Of a stretch of 64,000 nucleotides of DNA, positions 1-9,112 are shown piece by piece. Source of the stretch: Streptomyces flavotricini (GTDB lineage Bacteria > Actinomycetota > Actinomycetes > Streptomycetales > Streptomycetaceae); NCBI RefSeq assembly GCF_020639365.1, contig NZ_JAINUL010000001.1, positions 589,323 through 653,322 of the forward strand, given 5' to 3'. Position numbers and translations under genes: made by a program. Position 1 is the stretch's first letter. Each line of letters begins with the position of its first letter. Under the pieces are notes generated by a model that made no database searches, had not been told where the DNA came from, and worked only from the letters and a program-made list of their open reading frames with translations.

Positions 1-1
1 C

Positions 2-304
2 GAGACGGCCGCGGCCAACGGCCTCAACACCCTCATGCGCTCCGTCGGCCAGGCCTGCTGCAGCGCCGTGGTGGCCGCCGTCCTGGCCCACGTGACCTTC
101 GTCGTCGGCGGGCACACCGCGCCGACCCTGCACGCCTACCTGCTCATCTTCCTGATCGCCGGGGGAACCGCGCTCGCCGCCCTCGTCGCCACGCTGTTCC
201 TGCCGTCGGACCGCACCGGAGGCGCCACCGGTCCGCAGCGCGGCCGCGTCAGCGGTACGGTCACGGTGTCAGCGTCCGTGACCGCCGCCCGGGAGAGCGC
301 ATGA
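2..304 (+). CDS. MFS drug-export transporter, C-terminal fragment
   Basis: The frame is open from the window edge to a TGA at 302-304, so only the last ~100 residues are present. They contain the conserved ANGLNTLMRSVGQ stretch and two hydrophobic segments typical of the end of 14-TM EmrB/QacA-type exporters of the inner membrane, followed by a polar Gly/Thr-rich tail. The stop overlaps the start of the TetR gene (ATGA), which suggests co-transcription and translational coupling. The pairing fits a drug exporter with its own regulator. The substrate cannot be told from this fragment. Confidence 0.8.
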   Translation, partial: ETAAANGLNTLMRSVGQACCSAVVAAVLAHVTFVVGGHTAPTLHAYLLIFLIAGGTALAALVATLFLPSDRTGGATGPQRGRVSGTVTVSASVTAARESA

Positions 305-936
305 GCAGCACCGAGGAACCCCTCACCACCGCGACCGTCGCGGCCGACGACGGGTCCGGTGGGGAAGGCGGCGGTGAGGCGGGCACGGAGGCGAGCGCCG
401 AGACCGGGCGCGAGGCCATCGTCCGCGCCGCCCGCCGCGCGTTCACGCTGCGTCCGTACGCCGAGGTCACGATGCGCGGCATCGCGGCCGACGCCGGGGT
501 GAGCCCCTCGCTGATCGTCAAACGCTTCGGCAGCAAGGAAGCCCTGTTCAACACGGTCGCCGACTTCCGGGCTGCCGCCGACGAGCTGTTCGCCGCCGCG
601 CCGGCGGTCCTCGGCCGGCACCTGGTCCTGACCATGGTCGGGCTACGGGACCGCTTCCGCGGGGACCCACTGCTGCGGGTCGTGTTCTCCCTGGGCATCG
701 AGGACGAGCGCACCCTGCTGCGCGAACGCTTCCGCGAACAGGTCACCGACCGGCTGGCCGCCCGCCTGACCGGGCCGGACGCACAGCTGCGGGCCGAGCT
801 GATCGCCGGCCAGCTGCTGGGCCTCGGCGCCACCCTGAGCCTGCACCGCCCCGACGGCGCCGGCTCCCACGCAGGCCCCGAACGCCTGGCGGACCTCTAC
901 GCCCCCGGCCTCCAGCGGCTCATCGACGGCCCCTGA
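301..936 (+). CDS. TetR family transcriptional regulator
   Basis: 211 aa. A ~30-residue Gly/Glu/Ala-rich N-terminal extension precedes a TetR helix-turn-helix at about residues 37-85 (AAR-RAFTLRPYAEVTMRGIA, then AGVSPSLIVKRFGSKEALF). The rest is an all-helical ligand and dimerisation domain. The start is set by the ATGA overlap with the exporter gene upstream. It probably represses the exporter until a drug or effector binds; no operator lies inside the window because the promoter would be upstream of the edge. The family call is firm; the target is inferred from linkage. Confidence 0.88.
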   Translation: MSSTEEPLTTATVAADDGSGGEGGGEAGTEASAETGREAIVRAARRAFTLRPYAEVTMRGIAADAGVSPSLIVKRFGSKEALFNTVADFRAAADELFAAAPAVLGRHLVLTMVGLRDRFRGDPLLRVVFSLGIEDERTLLRERFREQVTDRLAARLTGPDAQLRAELIAGQLLGLGATLSLHRPDGAGSHAGPERLADLYAPGLQRLIDGP

Positions 937-962
937 GACGGCTCCGCTCTCGTCGAACCGTG

Positions 963-986
963 CCGGATCCGCTCGTAGCGGTCCGG
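963..986. terminator. hairpin between convergent genes
   Basis: CCGGATCCGCT and AGCGGTCCGG pair over 10 bp with a single bulged T and a CGT loop. It lies between the TetR stop (936) and the convergent stop at 995, so it is a plausible bidirectional terminator. There is no U-run, as is common in Streptomyces. Confidence 0.45.
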
Positions 987-994
987 GGGCGGGC

Positions 995-2317
995 TCAGAG
1001 CCGGTGCACCCTCGCCGAGGACTCCGCCCAGTGCCACTCGACCGGGGCGTACCGCTTCTTCAGCGCGGTGCGCTGGGGCCCGTACGCCCGTAGGGCGTCC
1101 TCCAGTGCCGCGGGCAGATCACCCAGGTCCTGCGGTACGGGCAGGCGCAGCAGCAGGTTCTGCTTGCGGTGCCGCAGCAGCAGCTCGCCGGCACTCGTGC
1201 AGCCCATGAGGGCGAAGTGGATGAGCGCCTTGAACGGTTTGTCCTCGGTGGCGAGCCTGGCCCGCATCTGTCCGTCGGAGGTCCACGCGTAGAGGCCGTA
1301 GCGGTTCAGGTGGAAGGCGCGGCCCCGGTACGGGTCGCCGGCGAGGCCGAAGCAGAAGCCGGTGAAGGGGCTGTCCTCGTAGAGGTGCAGACCCTCCAGA
1401 CGGCCCGTCAGCCGGCCCTGGTCGTCCAGCAGGGCGAAGGTGAACTCCCCGCCCCTGTTACCGGACCGGTGGATGCGGCTGAAGACCGGCACGACGAAGA
1501 GTTCGTCGCCGAGCGGCACGGGCCGGCCCAGCCAGCAGTCGTGGTAGTCGTGGGGCCGCCCCCGGTAGGAGGAGACGAGTTCCGTGAGTGACGGCGACGG
1601 CCGGTTCGGGCCGCCGACCGGCGAGCCCCGGAAGCGGAGGTGGGGGCGCAGGTGGGCGTCGGTCTGGCGGTCGGCCCGGTTGTCGAGCGAGGCGATGGCC
1701 TCCAACGGCGGCTTCTCCCCGGGAGCGAAGGCGCTTCCCGGCTCCGAGACGGCGACGATGTTGGGCCGTGACCCCGCCCAGTTGCTCAGCCCGTATTCGG
1801 AGGTCACGGCCAGCAGCCTGCCCGACGGGGTGACCGAGAGGGAGGCCGCGTACGGGTCACCCGGCCCGGCTTCCTCGACGGACCAGCCGAACGGCATCCG
1901 ACAGGACCGCGTGACCCGGCTCAGGTCGGCGGCGAGCAGGAAGGTGCTGCCCGGCCTCCTGCTCAGGGCGACCTGCCCGTCGGGCAGCACCGCGAGCGTC
2001 ATCTCCCCCAACTCGGGTATCTCCGAAGGGGAGCCGTCCGGGTGCGGCTGCGCGAACAGGGCCACGTCGACGGGAGACCCGTCCGGCGCGTGCCGGGTGA
2101 TCATCCCGTACGTGAAGGCCTGCTCCGCCGGATCCTCCACCGGCGCATCCGATGCCCGGTACCGGCGCGTCCCGCTCAATACGTACGAGTCACCGGACTC
2201 GGCCGTCGCGACGTCGAACACCTCGAAGCCCCAGCCGTCGGAGGGCTTGGAGGCCAAGTCGACGCGGTGGGCCTCCACCAGTGAGGCGGGCAGGGTCATG
2301 GGGAACGTGTGAACCAT
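995..2317 (-). CDS. hypothetical protein, probable beta-rich repeat fold
   Basis: 440 aa. I do not recognise the family. There is no signal peptide or membrane segment, so it is probably cytoplasmic. The sequence alternates short beta-like strands with Gly/Asp turns (for example SVTPSGRLLAVTSEYGLSNW, FHLNRYGLYAWTSDGQMRAR), which resembles propeller blades but has no clear WD signature. The start is ATG at 2317; an in-frame ATG at 2299 (MTLPAS) is an alternative. The antisense frame continues far upstream without a stop, but that part has atypical composition. It is transcribed divergently from the WYL regulator at 2417, which may control it. Confidence 0.7.
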   Translation of the reverse strand: MVHTFPMTLPASLVEAHRVDLASKPSDGWGFEVFDVATAESGDSYVLSGTRRYRASDAPVEDPAEQAFTYGMITRHAPDGSPVDVALFAQPHPDGSPSEIPELGEMTLAVLPDGQVALSRRPGSTFLLAADLSRVTRSCRMPFGWSVEEAGPGDPYAASLSVTPSGRLLAVTSEYGLSNWAGSRPNIVAVSEPGSAFAPGEKPPLEAIASLDNRADRQTDAHLRPHLRFRGSPVGGPNRPSPSLTELVSSYRGRPHDYHDCWLGRPVPLGDELFVVPVFSRIHRSGNRGGEFTFALLDDQGRLTGRLEGLHLYEDSPFTGFCFGLAGDPYRGRAFHLNRYGLYAWTSDGQMRARLATEDKPFKALIHFALMGCTSAGELLLRHRKQNLLLRLPVPQDLGDLPAALEDALRAYGPQRTALKKRYAPVEWHWAESSARVHRL

Positions 2318-2416
2318 GATCAGAATTGTGCGACGCCCCACCGACATCGTGCTCCGTGCCCGGTGGGGACGGGCGGGGAGAGTCCGTTCGTCCGCGGCGT
2401 CGGCGATCCTGGGGTG

Positions 2417-3511
2417 ATGCGCGCCGCCCGCCTGATCCGTATGGCCCTCCTCATCCAGTCGAACCCCGGTCTGACCGCCGCGGCCCTCGCCCGCGAGCTG
2501 GAGATCTCCGAGCGGACCGTGATCCGCGACGCCCGGGCACTGCAGGAGGCCGGCATCCCGGTCCGGTCGGAGCGCGGCCGGGTGGGCGGCTACTTCCTGG
2601 CTCCGGGCTACCGGACCCGGCTCACCACCCTGCATCCCGGCGAGGCGGAGACCCTGTTCCTGTCGGGGCTGCCGTCGGCCCTGCGGGATCTGGGGTTCTC
2701 GGACGCGGCGGACACCGCCCGGCTGAAGCTGACCGCGACCCTGCTCCCGTCGGTGCGCGAGGCCGCGGAGTCGTCGGTCCGCCGTTTCCACCTCGACGCC
2801 CCGGCCTGGTTCCGGGAGTCGTCCACGCCGGAGCTCCTGCCGGAGCTGGCCCGCGCGGTGTGGGGCGACCGGACCGTCGAACTGTCCTACGCGCGGCCCG
2901 GCCGGGACGGCCCCGGGCCTTCCACGGTGTCGCGCGTGGTGGAGCCGTACGGGCTCGTCCTGAAGGCCGGCACCTGGTACGTCGTGGCCCGCGTCCCCGG
3001 CGCACGGGAGGAGCGTGACGGTGGTTGGCGCACCTACCGGGTCGACCGCGTCACGGCCCTCGCCCCCGCTCCCGGCGCGCAGGAGCCGTTCGCACGCGAT
3101 GCGGCCTTCGATCTGGCCGCGCACTGGCAGGCCCGCTCGGCCGCCTTCGCCCGCGCGCTGCTGCGCACCACCGTCACGGTCCGGCTGACCGGACCGGGGC
3201 TGCGCCGGCTGCCCGCCGTCGTGGACGGGGCCGCCGTCGAGGAGGCGCTGGCCTCCGCGAGGCCCCCGGACGCCGACGGTCTGACCACCTTGGAACTGCC
3301 CACGGAGTCCGAGGAGGTCGCGTTCGACGAGCTGGCACGGCTGGGCGCGGACGTGGAGGTGCTGGCCCCGCCCTCCCTGCGCGCCCGCTTCCGCGAGCGC
3401 GCCGCAGCCCTGGCCGCCCTCTACCGGGCCGACCCGCAGCCTGCGGACGCCGAAGGCCCCGAGGGCGCCGCAGATACCGAGGACGCCGAGGACGCCGAGG
3501 CTCACCGGTAG
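2417..3511 (+). CDS. WYL-domain transcriptional regulator (HTH_11 + WYL)
   Basis: 364 aa. A winged helix-turn-helix occupies residues ~1-60 (LIQSNPGLTAAALARELEIS, ERTVIRDARAL). A central WYL domain follows (VEPYGLVLKAGTWYVVAR, WRTYRVDRV), then a C-terminal WCX-type region and an acidic Glu/Asp/Ala tail from a short 9-bp repeat. This is the YafY/PafBC-like family, in which the WYL domain senses a ligand or nucleic acid. ATG 2417 is chosen because it starts just before the HTH; GTG 2414 is equally possible. The 3' end overlaps the convergent SDR by 10 bp. Its likely target is the divergent gene ending at 995. Confidence 0.85.
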   Translation: MRAARLIRMALLIQSNPGLTAAALARELEISERTVIRDARALQEAGIPVRSERGRVGGYFLAPGYRTRLTTLHPGEAETLFLSGLPSALRDLGFSDAADTARLKLTATLLPSVREAAESSVRRFHLDAPAWFRESSTPELLPELARAVWGDRTVELSYARPGRDGPGPSTVSRVVEPYGLVLKAGTWYVVARVPGAREERDGGWRTYRVDRVTALAPAPGAQEPFARDAAFDLAAHWQARSAAFARALLRTTVTVRLTGPGLRRLPAVVDGAAVEEALASARPPDADGLTTLELPTESEEVAFDELARLGADVEVLAPPSLRARFRERAAALAALYRADPQPADAEGPEGAADTEDAEDAEAHR

Positions 3512-4482
3512 TCCTCGGGTGAGCCTTCCTTCCCGCCGTGGACGACGTCCTCGAAGTACGCCCAGGCGTTCGGCCTGCTGCCGTCCGTGTCCGTCACCCC
3601 GTAGACCCCGGCGAGTTCACCGCTGGAGGTGGACCTGCCGTTCCACCGCCGGGCGCGGTCCGGGTCGGCGGCCAGCGCCGCGACCGTCCGGGCCAGGTAC
3701 TGCGGGGACTCGGCAATGGCGAAGGCGGGCTCCCGGGCGATCGCGTCGCGCCAGTTCTCCTCGGCGACGCCGAAGTGGGTGAGCATCTGTTCCGAGCGCA
3801 GGAATCCCGGCGTGACCGCGACCGCCGCGCCCCCGTACTCCGCCAGCTCCCGGCCCAGCCCGAACGCGAGGCGGATCGGGGCGTTCTTGGCCAGGTCGTA
3901 GTACATGTTCTCGCGGTAGCGGCGGTTGGAGTGCGCGGTGCCGTCGGTCACCTCCACGTGCAGCGGCGCGTCCGACCGGATCAGGAGCGGCAGCAGCAGC
4001 GCCGCAGTGATCACATGGGAACGGGCGCCGAGCTCGAGGATCCGCAGGCCGTCGGCCAGCGGGGTCTCCCAGCTCTTCTTCCCGAACACGGAGGCGGCCA
4101 GGAGGTGCTCGCCGCCCCACAGGTCGTTGACGAGAATGTCGAGCCGGCCCTGTTCCCCGTCGATCCGCTGGACGAGGGTGCGTACCTGGTCCTCGTCGAG
4201 GTGGTCCGTGGGGACCGCGATCCCCGCGCCACCGGCCGCGGTGACCAGCTCCGCGGTCCCCTCGATGGTCTCGCTGGTCCGGCCGACCTCACTGACCCGG
4301 TTCCGGGTGGTGCGACCGGTGACGTAGACGGTCGCCCCGGACCGGCCGAGCTCGACCGCGAGGGCGCGTCCCGCGCCGCGGGTGGCTCCGGCCACGAGCG
4401 CGATCCGGCCGGTGAGCGGAGGCTCCGCAGCGTCCTGGCCGAGGTTCTTGGTGGTCATGTCCTGTGTGTGCATGCCATCCAT
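3502..4482 (-). CDS. short-chain dehydrogenase/reductase
   Basis: Up to 326 aa. It has a Rossmann fold with the glycine-rich cofactor motif GATRGAGRA (residues ~33-41), followed by a TGRTTRN segment that suggests NADPH preference. The catalytic YxxxK is present as YYDLAK, and the PGF stretch of classical SDRs follows. No signal peptide, so a cytosolic oxidoreductase of unknown substrate. Three in-frame starts exist (4482, 4473, 4458). None has a good Shine-Dalgarno site, so translation may be leaderless. The upstream region shared with the divergent LuxR gene carries a small CCTGTCAGG palindrome. Confidence 0.82.
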   Translation of the reverse strand: MDGMHTQDMTTKNLGQDAAEPPLTGRIALVAGATRGAGRALAVELGRSGATVYVTGRTTRNRVSEVGRTSETIEGTAELVTAAGGAGIAVPTDHLDEDQVRTLVQRIDGEQGRLDILVNDLWGGEHLLAASVFGKKSWETPLADGLRILELGARSHVITAALLLPLLIRSDAPLHVEVTDGTAHSNRRYRENMYYDLAKNAPIRLAFGLGRELAEYGGAAVAVTPGFLRSEQMLTHFGVAEENWRDAIAREPAFAIAESPQYLARTVAALAADPDRARRWNGRSTSSGELAGVYGVTDTDGSRPNAWAYFEDVVHGGKEGSPEDYR

Positions 4483-4608
4483 CGTTCACGCCAAACCTGA
4501 CAGGACACGTCACCTTTCGGCGCGGCCTCGGAGGCGGTCCGGACGGCGGCCTCGGCTGCGTCCCGGAGGCGGTCCGGCAGGGCCGAGCATGCCGGTGCAG
4601 GTGGGGCG

Positions 4609-7371
4609 ATGATCGCCGAGGTAGTCTCCGGGAGCTGTCGCGCGGACCCGACGGGCCCGGGCGCGGCGGTCGTACACGGGAGGCGGGAGCAGGTCGTGCG
4701 GGGGCGGTACGCGGAGCGGGAGCGGATCGAGCGGTTGCTCGCGGACGCCCGCGAGGGGGCGAGTGGTGTCCTGCTGGTGCACGGAGAGGCGGGGATCGGG
4801 AAGACCGCCCTGCTCGATCATGCCGCCGCGCGGGCGCACGATGCGCGGGTGTTGCGTGTCGAAGGCATCGAGTCGGAGATGGAGATGGCCTTCGGTGGGC
4901 TGCACCAGCTCTTCCTCCCGGTGATGGATCTCATCGACACGCTGCCCGAGCTCCAGGCGGCGGCGTTGCGGGCCGTCTTCGGCCTGAGCGGTGACGGCGT
5001 GCGCGATCGCTTCAGTGTCGGGCTCGCGGTCCTCACCCTCCTGTCGGAGGCCTCGGCCCACGGGCCGCTGCTGTGCCTGGTCGACGATGCGCAGTGGCTC
5101 GACCAGCCGTCGGTGGACATGCTGGCCTTCGCCGCGCGCCGGCTGCGGGCGGAGGGCGTGGTGATGCTCTTCGCGGTCCGCGACGGAGCTCCCGGTGCCG
5201 CCGTGAAGGGGCTGCCCCGGCTGCTGGTCGAGGGCCTGGACCGGGCTGACGCGGCCGAGTTGGTGCCGGACCTGCCACCGTACGTCGCGGACCGCGTCAT
5301 CGAGGAGGCCCGCGGCAACCCGCTGGCCCTCATCGAGCTGTCGGCCGCGCTCACTCCGGCCCAACGCGCCGGGCGGCTGGGCCCGTCCGCGCTGCCCGAC
5401 GCGGCCGCCGGGCTGCCGGTCCGGCTCCAGGAGGGCTTCCTGGAACAGCTGCGGCGCCTTCCCGAGGCCGCCCAGGTGGTGCTGCTGGTGGCCGCCGCGG
5501 ACGACACGGGGGACCTGACCGTCGTACTGCGTGCGGCGGGCCGGCTCGGTTCGGCGGTCGAGGACCTGGAGCCGGCCGAGCGCGCCGGGTTCGTCCTGCT
5601 CTCCGGGGAGGCGCTGCGCTTTCGGCACCCGCTGGTGCGGTACGCCGCGTACCAGGGCGCCCCGCTGGCCCGGCGGATCGCCGCGCACCGGGCGCTGGCC
5701 GAGGCGCTGGGTGAAGCCGGCCAGGCGCACCGGCGGGCCTGGCACCTGGCCGCCGCGTCGACGGGGCCGGACGAGAGGGTCGCCGAGGAGCTGGAACGCG
5801 TCGCCGAGTGGGCCGACAGCCGGCAGGCGATGGCGTCCGCCTCCGCCGCGTACGAGCGTGCAGCCCGGCTCACCGCCGATCCGCGGTCGCGGGCGCGGCG
5901 GCTGGTGGCGGCTGCCCAGCGGGCCGCGGATGCCGGGCAGGACGAGCGGTGCGGCGCGCTGGCCGACCAGGTGCCGCTGCCGCTGGAGGATCCGGGGGTC
6001 GCTGCGAGCTTCGCGCGGGCCCGGGCCGTGGTCGAGCTGGGCTACCGCAGCCCGCGGGCGGCGGCCCGGATCCTGCTCGACAGCGCGGACCTGACGGGCG
6101 CCGAGCGACCGGACATGACGGCCTCGCTGCTGACCGATGCGGTCCACGCGGCGTTCTCCGCCGGGGACGCCGCGCTGATCGGGGAGATCTCGCTGCGCTC
6201 CCCCGCGCTGCCCGTGCTGGCCGTACCGGCAGGGCTGTTCGGCGGTGACGTGCCCGGCGGTCTGGAGGCGCTGCGCGCACTCGCGGACGCTCCGGCCGAG
6301 GGTGTGATGGACCGCCTGATGACCGGTGTCTACCTGCAGTTGACGGGCGATCACCCGGCGGCCCGGGAGGCCGCTGCCGCAGTCGTCGCGCACTGCCGCG
6401 ACCAGGGCGTCAGCGGCTGGCTGCCCACCGCGCTGCACCTGCTGGTCCAGACGGAGCTGTCCCTGGGCCGCCATGACGAGGCGTCGGCAGAGGCCGTCGA
6501 GGCACTGCGGCTGGCCGAGTACTACGACCTGGCCCACCGGGCCGCCCACCTGCGGGCCGCTCTGGCGATGCCCGCCGCCGTCCGGGGCGAGGAGGAGCGG
6601 GTCCGTACGCTCACCGGCGAAGCACTGGAGTACACCCGGCCGCGCGGGGTGGGCCGGGGCACGGCGGACGCCCTGTGGGCCCGGGGCGTGCTCGAACTCG
6701 GCCTGGGCCGGGCGGAGGCGGCCCTGGAGCGGTTGGAGACGGCCGGCACGGAGGCGGCCCATCCGCTGCTCCGCCTGCCGATGCTGGCGGACGTGATCGA
6801 AGCCGCGGTACGGGCCGGCCGCCCGGAGCGGGCGTCGGACGCGGCCCGGGCGCTCGGCGAGTGGGCGAGCGCGCTGGGACGGCCCGCTCTCGCCGCGTCG
6901 GCCCGCCGCTGCCTGGCGCTGACCGGCCCGGACGATGAGGCCGAGGAGCACTTCGTCGCGGCGCTGGCCCTGCACGAGGGCGGCAGCGACTACGACCGGG
7001 CCCGTACGGCGCTGCTGTACGGGGAGTGGCTGCGCCGGCTGCGCCGCCAGATCGACGCCCGGGAGCAGTTGCGCGCCGCTCTCGACGCCTTCGAAGGGCT
7101 GGGTGCCCGGCCCTGGGCCGACCGGGCCCGGACGGAACTCGGCGCCGCGGGCGGGGAAACCGGGCTGACGGTTCGCGAGGACGGGCCGATCGGCCCGCTG
7201 AGTCCGCAGGAGCGCGAGGTGGTCCGGCTGGCGGCGGCCGGTGCCAGCAACCGGGAGATCGGCGCGCAGTTGTTCCTGAGCCCGCGCACGGTCGGGCACC
7301 ACCTCTACCGCGCCTTCCCGAAACTGGGCGTCAGTTCGCGCACCGAGCTCGCCGGTCTGTTGGCCTCATGA
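4609..7371 (+). CDS. LAL-type LuxR transcriptional regulator (ATPase + TPR-like + HTH)
   Basis: 920 aa, the usual size for Large ATP-binding LuxR regulators. The N-terminal AAA/NB domain has a Walker A motif GEAGIGKTAL (K65) and a Walker B-like LLCLVDDAQWLD. A long Ala/Leu/Arg-rich helical middle region is likely TPR-like. The C-terminal 60 residues form a LuxR HTH (LSPQEREVVRLAAAGASNRE, FLSPRTVGHHLYR). Such proteins often activate secondary-metabolite or sugar-use genes. ATG 4609 follows a GGTGGGG site. It is divergent from the SDR, a possible target, and its stop overlaps the convergent fusion gene by 6 bp. Confidence 0.88.
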   Translation: MIAEVVSGSCRADPTGPGAAVVHGRREQVVRGRYAERERIERLLADAREGASGVLLVHGEAGIGKTALLDHAAARAHDARVLRVEGIESEMEMAFGGLHQLFLPVMDLIDTLPELQAAALRAVFGLSGDGVRDRFSVGLAVLTLLSEASAHGPLLCLVDDAQWLDQPSVDMLAFAARRLRAEGVVMLFAVRDGAPGAAVKGLPRLLVEGLDRADAAELVPDLPPYVADRVIEEARGNPLALIELSAALTPAQRAGRLGPSALPDAAAGLPVRLQEGFLEQLRRLPEAAQVVLLVAAADDTGDLTVVLRAAGRLGSAVEDLEPAERAGFVLLSGEALRFRHPLVRYAAYQGAPLARRIAAHRALAEALGEAGQAHRRAWHLAAASTGPDERVAEELERVAEWADSRQAMASASAAYERAARLTADPRSRARRLVAAAQRAADAGQDERCGALADQVPLPLEDPGVAASFARARAVVELGYRSPRAAARILLDSADLTGAERPDMTASLLTDAVHAAFSAGDAALIGEISLRSPALPVLAVPAGLFGGDVPGGLEALRALADAPAEGVMDRLMTGVYLQLTGDHPAAREAAAAVVAHCRDQGVSGWLPTALHLLVQTELSLGRHDEASAEAVEALRLAEYYDLAHRAAHLRAALAMPAAVRGEEERVRTLTGEALEYTRPRGVGRGTADALWARGVLELGLGRAEAALERLETAGTEAAHPLLRLPMLADVIEAAVRAGRPERASDAARALGEWASALGRPALAASARRCLALTGPDDEAEEHFVAALALHEGGSDYDRARTALLYGEWLRRLRRQIDAREQLRAALDAFEGLGARPWADRARTELGAAGGETGLTVREDGPIGPLSPQEREVVRLAAAGASNREIGAQLFLSPRTVGHHLYRAFPKLGVSSRTELAGLLAS

Positions 7372-8892
7372 GGCGGGGCTCGGCGCCGACCAGATCAGCC
7401 GGGTCTGGGCGGTCCGGTAGCCGGCCCGGGCGAACGCGGCGGCCATCGGCGCGTTGTCGGTGTCGGTGGTGGCGGTGATCAGCTCCGCCCCCGCCTCCGC
7501 CTGCACCCGGGTGATCTCGGCGAGCACGTCGTCGACGTATCCCCGTCCGCGCAGCTCGGGGACGACGCCCAGGTAGCCGACGTTGCGGCTGTACGGCGTC
7601 GCCGAGGGCAGGGCCAGCCCGGCGACCCGGCCGTCGGGGGTGCGGGCGATGCGCCACCACGAGCGCTCCCCCGGGCAGCCGAGGTAGAAGTCGACCTCCT
7701 CGCGGGCGGTGGCTTCCGGTCCCATCACCGCCAGGTTCCGGCGGGTCTCGCCGTCCAGGCTGCCCACCGCGATCCGCCGGAAGACGTCCAGGAACTCCTC
7801 GTCCGTGCCCTCGGTGAAGACGAGCCGTCCGCTGGAGGCGGGGAGCCCGGCCCCGGGTGTCCATTCCAGGCGCAGCCGCTCGACCACGTCGGTCAGTCCG
7901 GCCGCCAGCGCCGCGTCCCGCCGCCAGTCGGCGGCCGCGGCCGTCGCGGGGTCCTCTCGCCAGCCGTTCGGCAGGCTCAGGTTGTACAGCGGGGGCTTGG
8001 CCGCGCCCTGCTCGGCGAAGGCCCGCAGGCCCGCGCCGATCAGAGCGGCCCCGAGCGCCGCGCGGTCGGCGACCGAGGGGTCGACGTAGAGGCAGTCCAG
8101 CGCGACCGGGTGCTCGCTGGTCGCCTGGCCCCACCACAGGGCCCGGGCCACCACCCGGCCGTCCTGCTCGGCGATCCAGGTCCACTCCGGGCGGTACATG
8201 CCCTCCTTGAGTTCCTCCAGGTAGCGGTCGGCGGGGATCCAGCCGACGGGTTCGTCGACCGTCACGGCGGTGACGCGCTCGAGGTCGGCCTCGGTGGTGG
8301 GGCGCAGCAGTATCGGAATGCTCGTCTCCTTGGTGTAGGTGGTGATGGCGGCGCCGGTGTTGAAGACCCGGGAATCGGTCAGCTTGAAGCGGTCCGGGCG
8401 GAACGGCGCCTCGAAGAGCGGTATGCCGGAGCCGATGACGACCGGGTAGCGCGTGATGACCAACTCGTCGATCTCGTCCAGCAGCTGCCCGGCCAGGTTC
8501 GCCCCGCCGCAGAGCCAGATGCCTTCCCCGTCCTGCCGCTTGAGGTCGCGGACGAACGCGACCGGGTCCGTGGCGACGACTTCCACGGCGGGGTCGGGCG
8601 GGGCGAGGGTGCGGGAGAAGACGTACTGCTTCAGATGCGGGTAGGGGCTGGTGACCCCGGCCGCGAGACCGGGGTCGTAGGTGGCGCGGCCCATCAGGAC
8701 CGTGTCGAAGCGCTTGTTGGCGACCCCGTCGAGGCCCGACGGGCCCCGTCCGTGGGCCGGGACCGTCTCGGGGTACTCCGCCAGCAGCGCGGCGGCGAGA
8801 TCGCCCTCGAAGGGGAAGAAGTCGAACTGGCCGTCGGGGCCCGCGATGAATCCGTCGAGGGTGGTGCCGACGTCACAGGTGAGCTTGCGCAC
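7366..8892 (-). CDS. dihydrofolate reductase-like / tandem GNAT acetyltransferase fusion
   Basis: 508 aa in one open frame. Residues 1-~188 match RibD-C/DHFR-like reductases (LTCDVGTTLDGFIAGPDG, VLMGRATYD, GIWLCGGANLAGQLLDEID, VVIGSGIPLF), proteins that normally stand alone. From residue ~194 (ILLRPTTEADLERV) the protein becomes a double GNAT. The second GNAT has the acetyl-CoA-binding RGRGY loop in GVVPELRGRGYVDDVLAEIT. At the join there is an internal AAGGAG (8326-8331) six bases before an in-frame ATT codon (8319), as if a separate GNAT start once existed. The gene begins with GTG. The fusion seems real by codon use; function is unknown, with DHFR-like and acetyltransferase activities predicted. 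Confidence 0.8.
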   Translation of the reverse strand: MRKLTCDVGTTLDGFIAGPDGQFDFFPFEGDLAAALLAEYPETVPAHGRGPSGLDGVANKRFDTVLMGRATYDPGLAAGVTSPYPHLKQYVFSRTLAPPDPAVEVVATDPVAFVRDLKRQDGEGIWLCGGANLAGQLLDEIDELVITRYPVVIGSGIPLFEAPFRPDRFKLTDSRVFNTGAAITTYTKETSIPILLRPTTEADLERVTAVTVDEPVGWIPADRYLEELKEGMYRPEWTWIAEQDGRVVARALWWGQATSEHPVALDCLYVDPSVADRAALGAALIGAGLRAFAEQGAAKPPLYNLSLPNGWREDPATAAAADWRRDAALAAGLTDVVERLRLEWTPGAGLPASSGRLVFTEGTDEEFLDVFRRIAVGSLDGETRRNLAVMGPEATAREEVDFYLGCPGERSWWRIARTPDGRVAGLALPSATPYSRNVGYLGVVPELRGRGYVDDVLAEITRVQAEAGAELITATTDTDNAPMAAAFARAGYRTAQTRLIWSAPSPAS

Positions 8893-9047
8893 ACGCCTGC
8901 TTTCGTCGTCCGGTGCTTGGTGCCGGTGCTTGTTGACGTCACTGACGCTAGGCCGACGGCACTGCGGCAGGCATCAGTCACCCCGACGTAACGTGGGCAC
9001 CCACCGGGGCACCCGGCACGGTCGGTGTCGGCAGACCACGGACGCGC

Positions 9048-9085
9048 CGTGCCGCCGTGCCGCCGTGGAGCGGCACGGCGGCACG
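9048..9085 (-). terminator. strong hairpin terminator of the peptide/ribA operon
   Basis: A perfect 16-bp inverted repeat (CGTGCCGCCGTGCCGC at 9048-9063 and its complement at 9070-9085) with a 6-nt loop, 28 bases past the WD40 stop codon. It probably ends the minus-strand operon that begins near 15.2-15.9 kb. No U-tract follows. Confidence 0.75.
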
Positions 9086-9112
9086 ACGGCACTCGCCGAG
9101 CAGGTCGCGGCG

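Noticed and set aside
4510..7302. Very long open frame antisense to the LAL regulator
   Set aside because: It is rich in Arg, Gly, Pro and Gln with no domain, and is the expected shadow of G/C-biased codons in the real gene.
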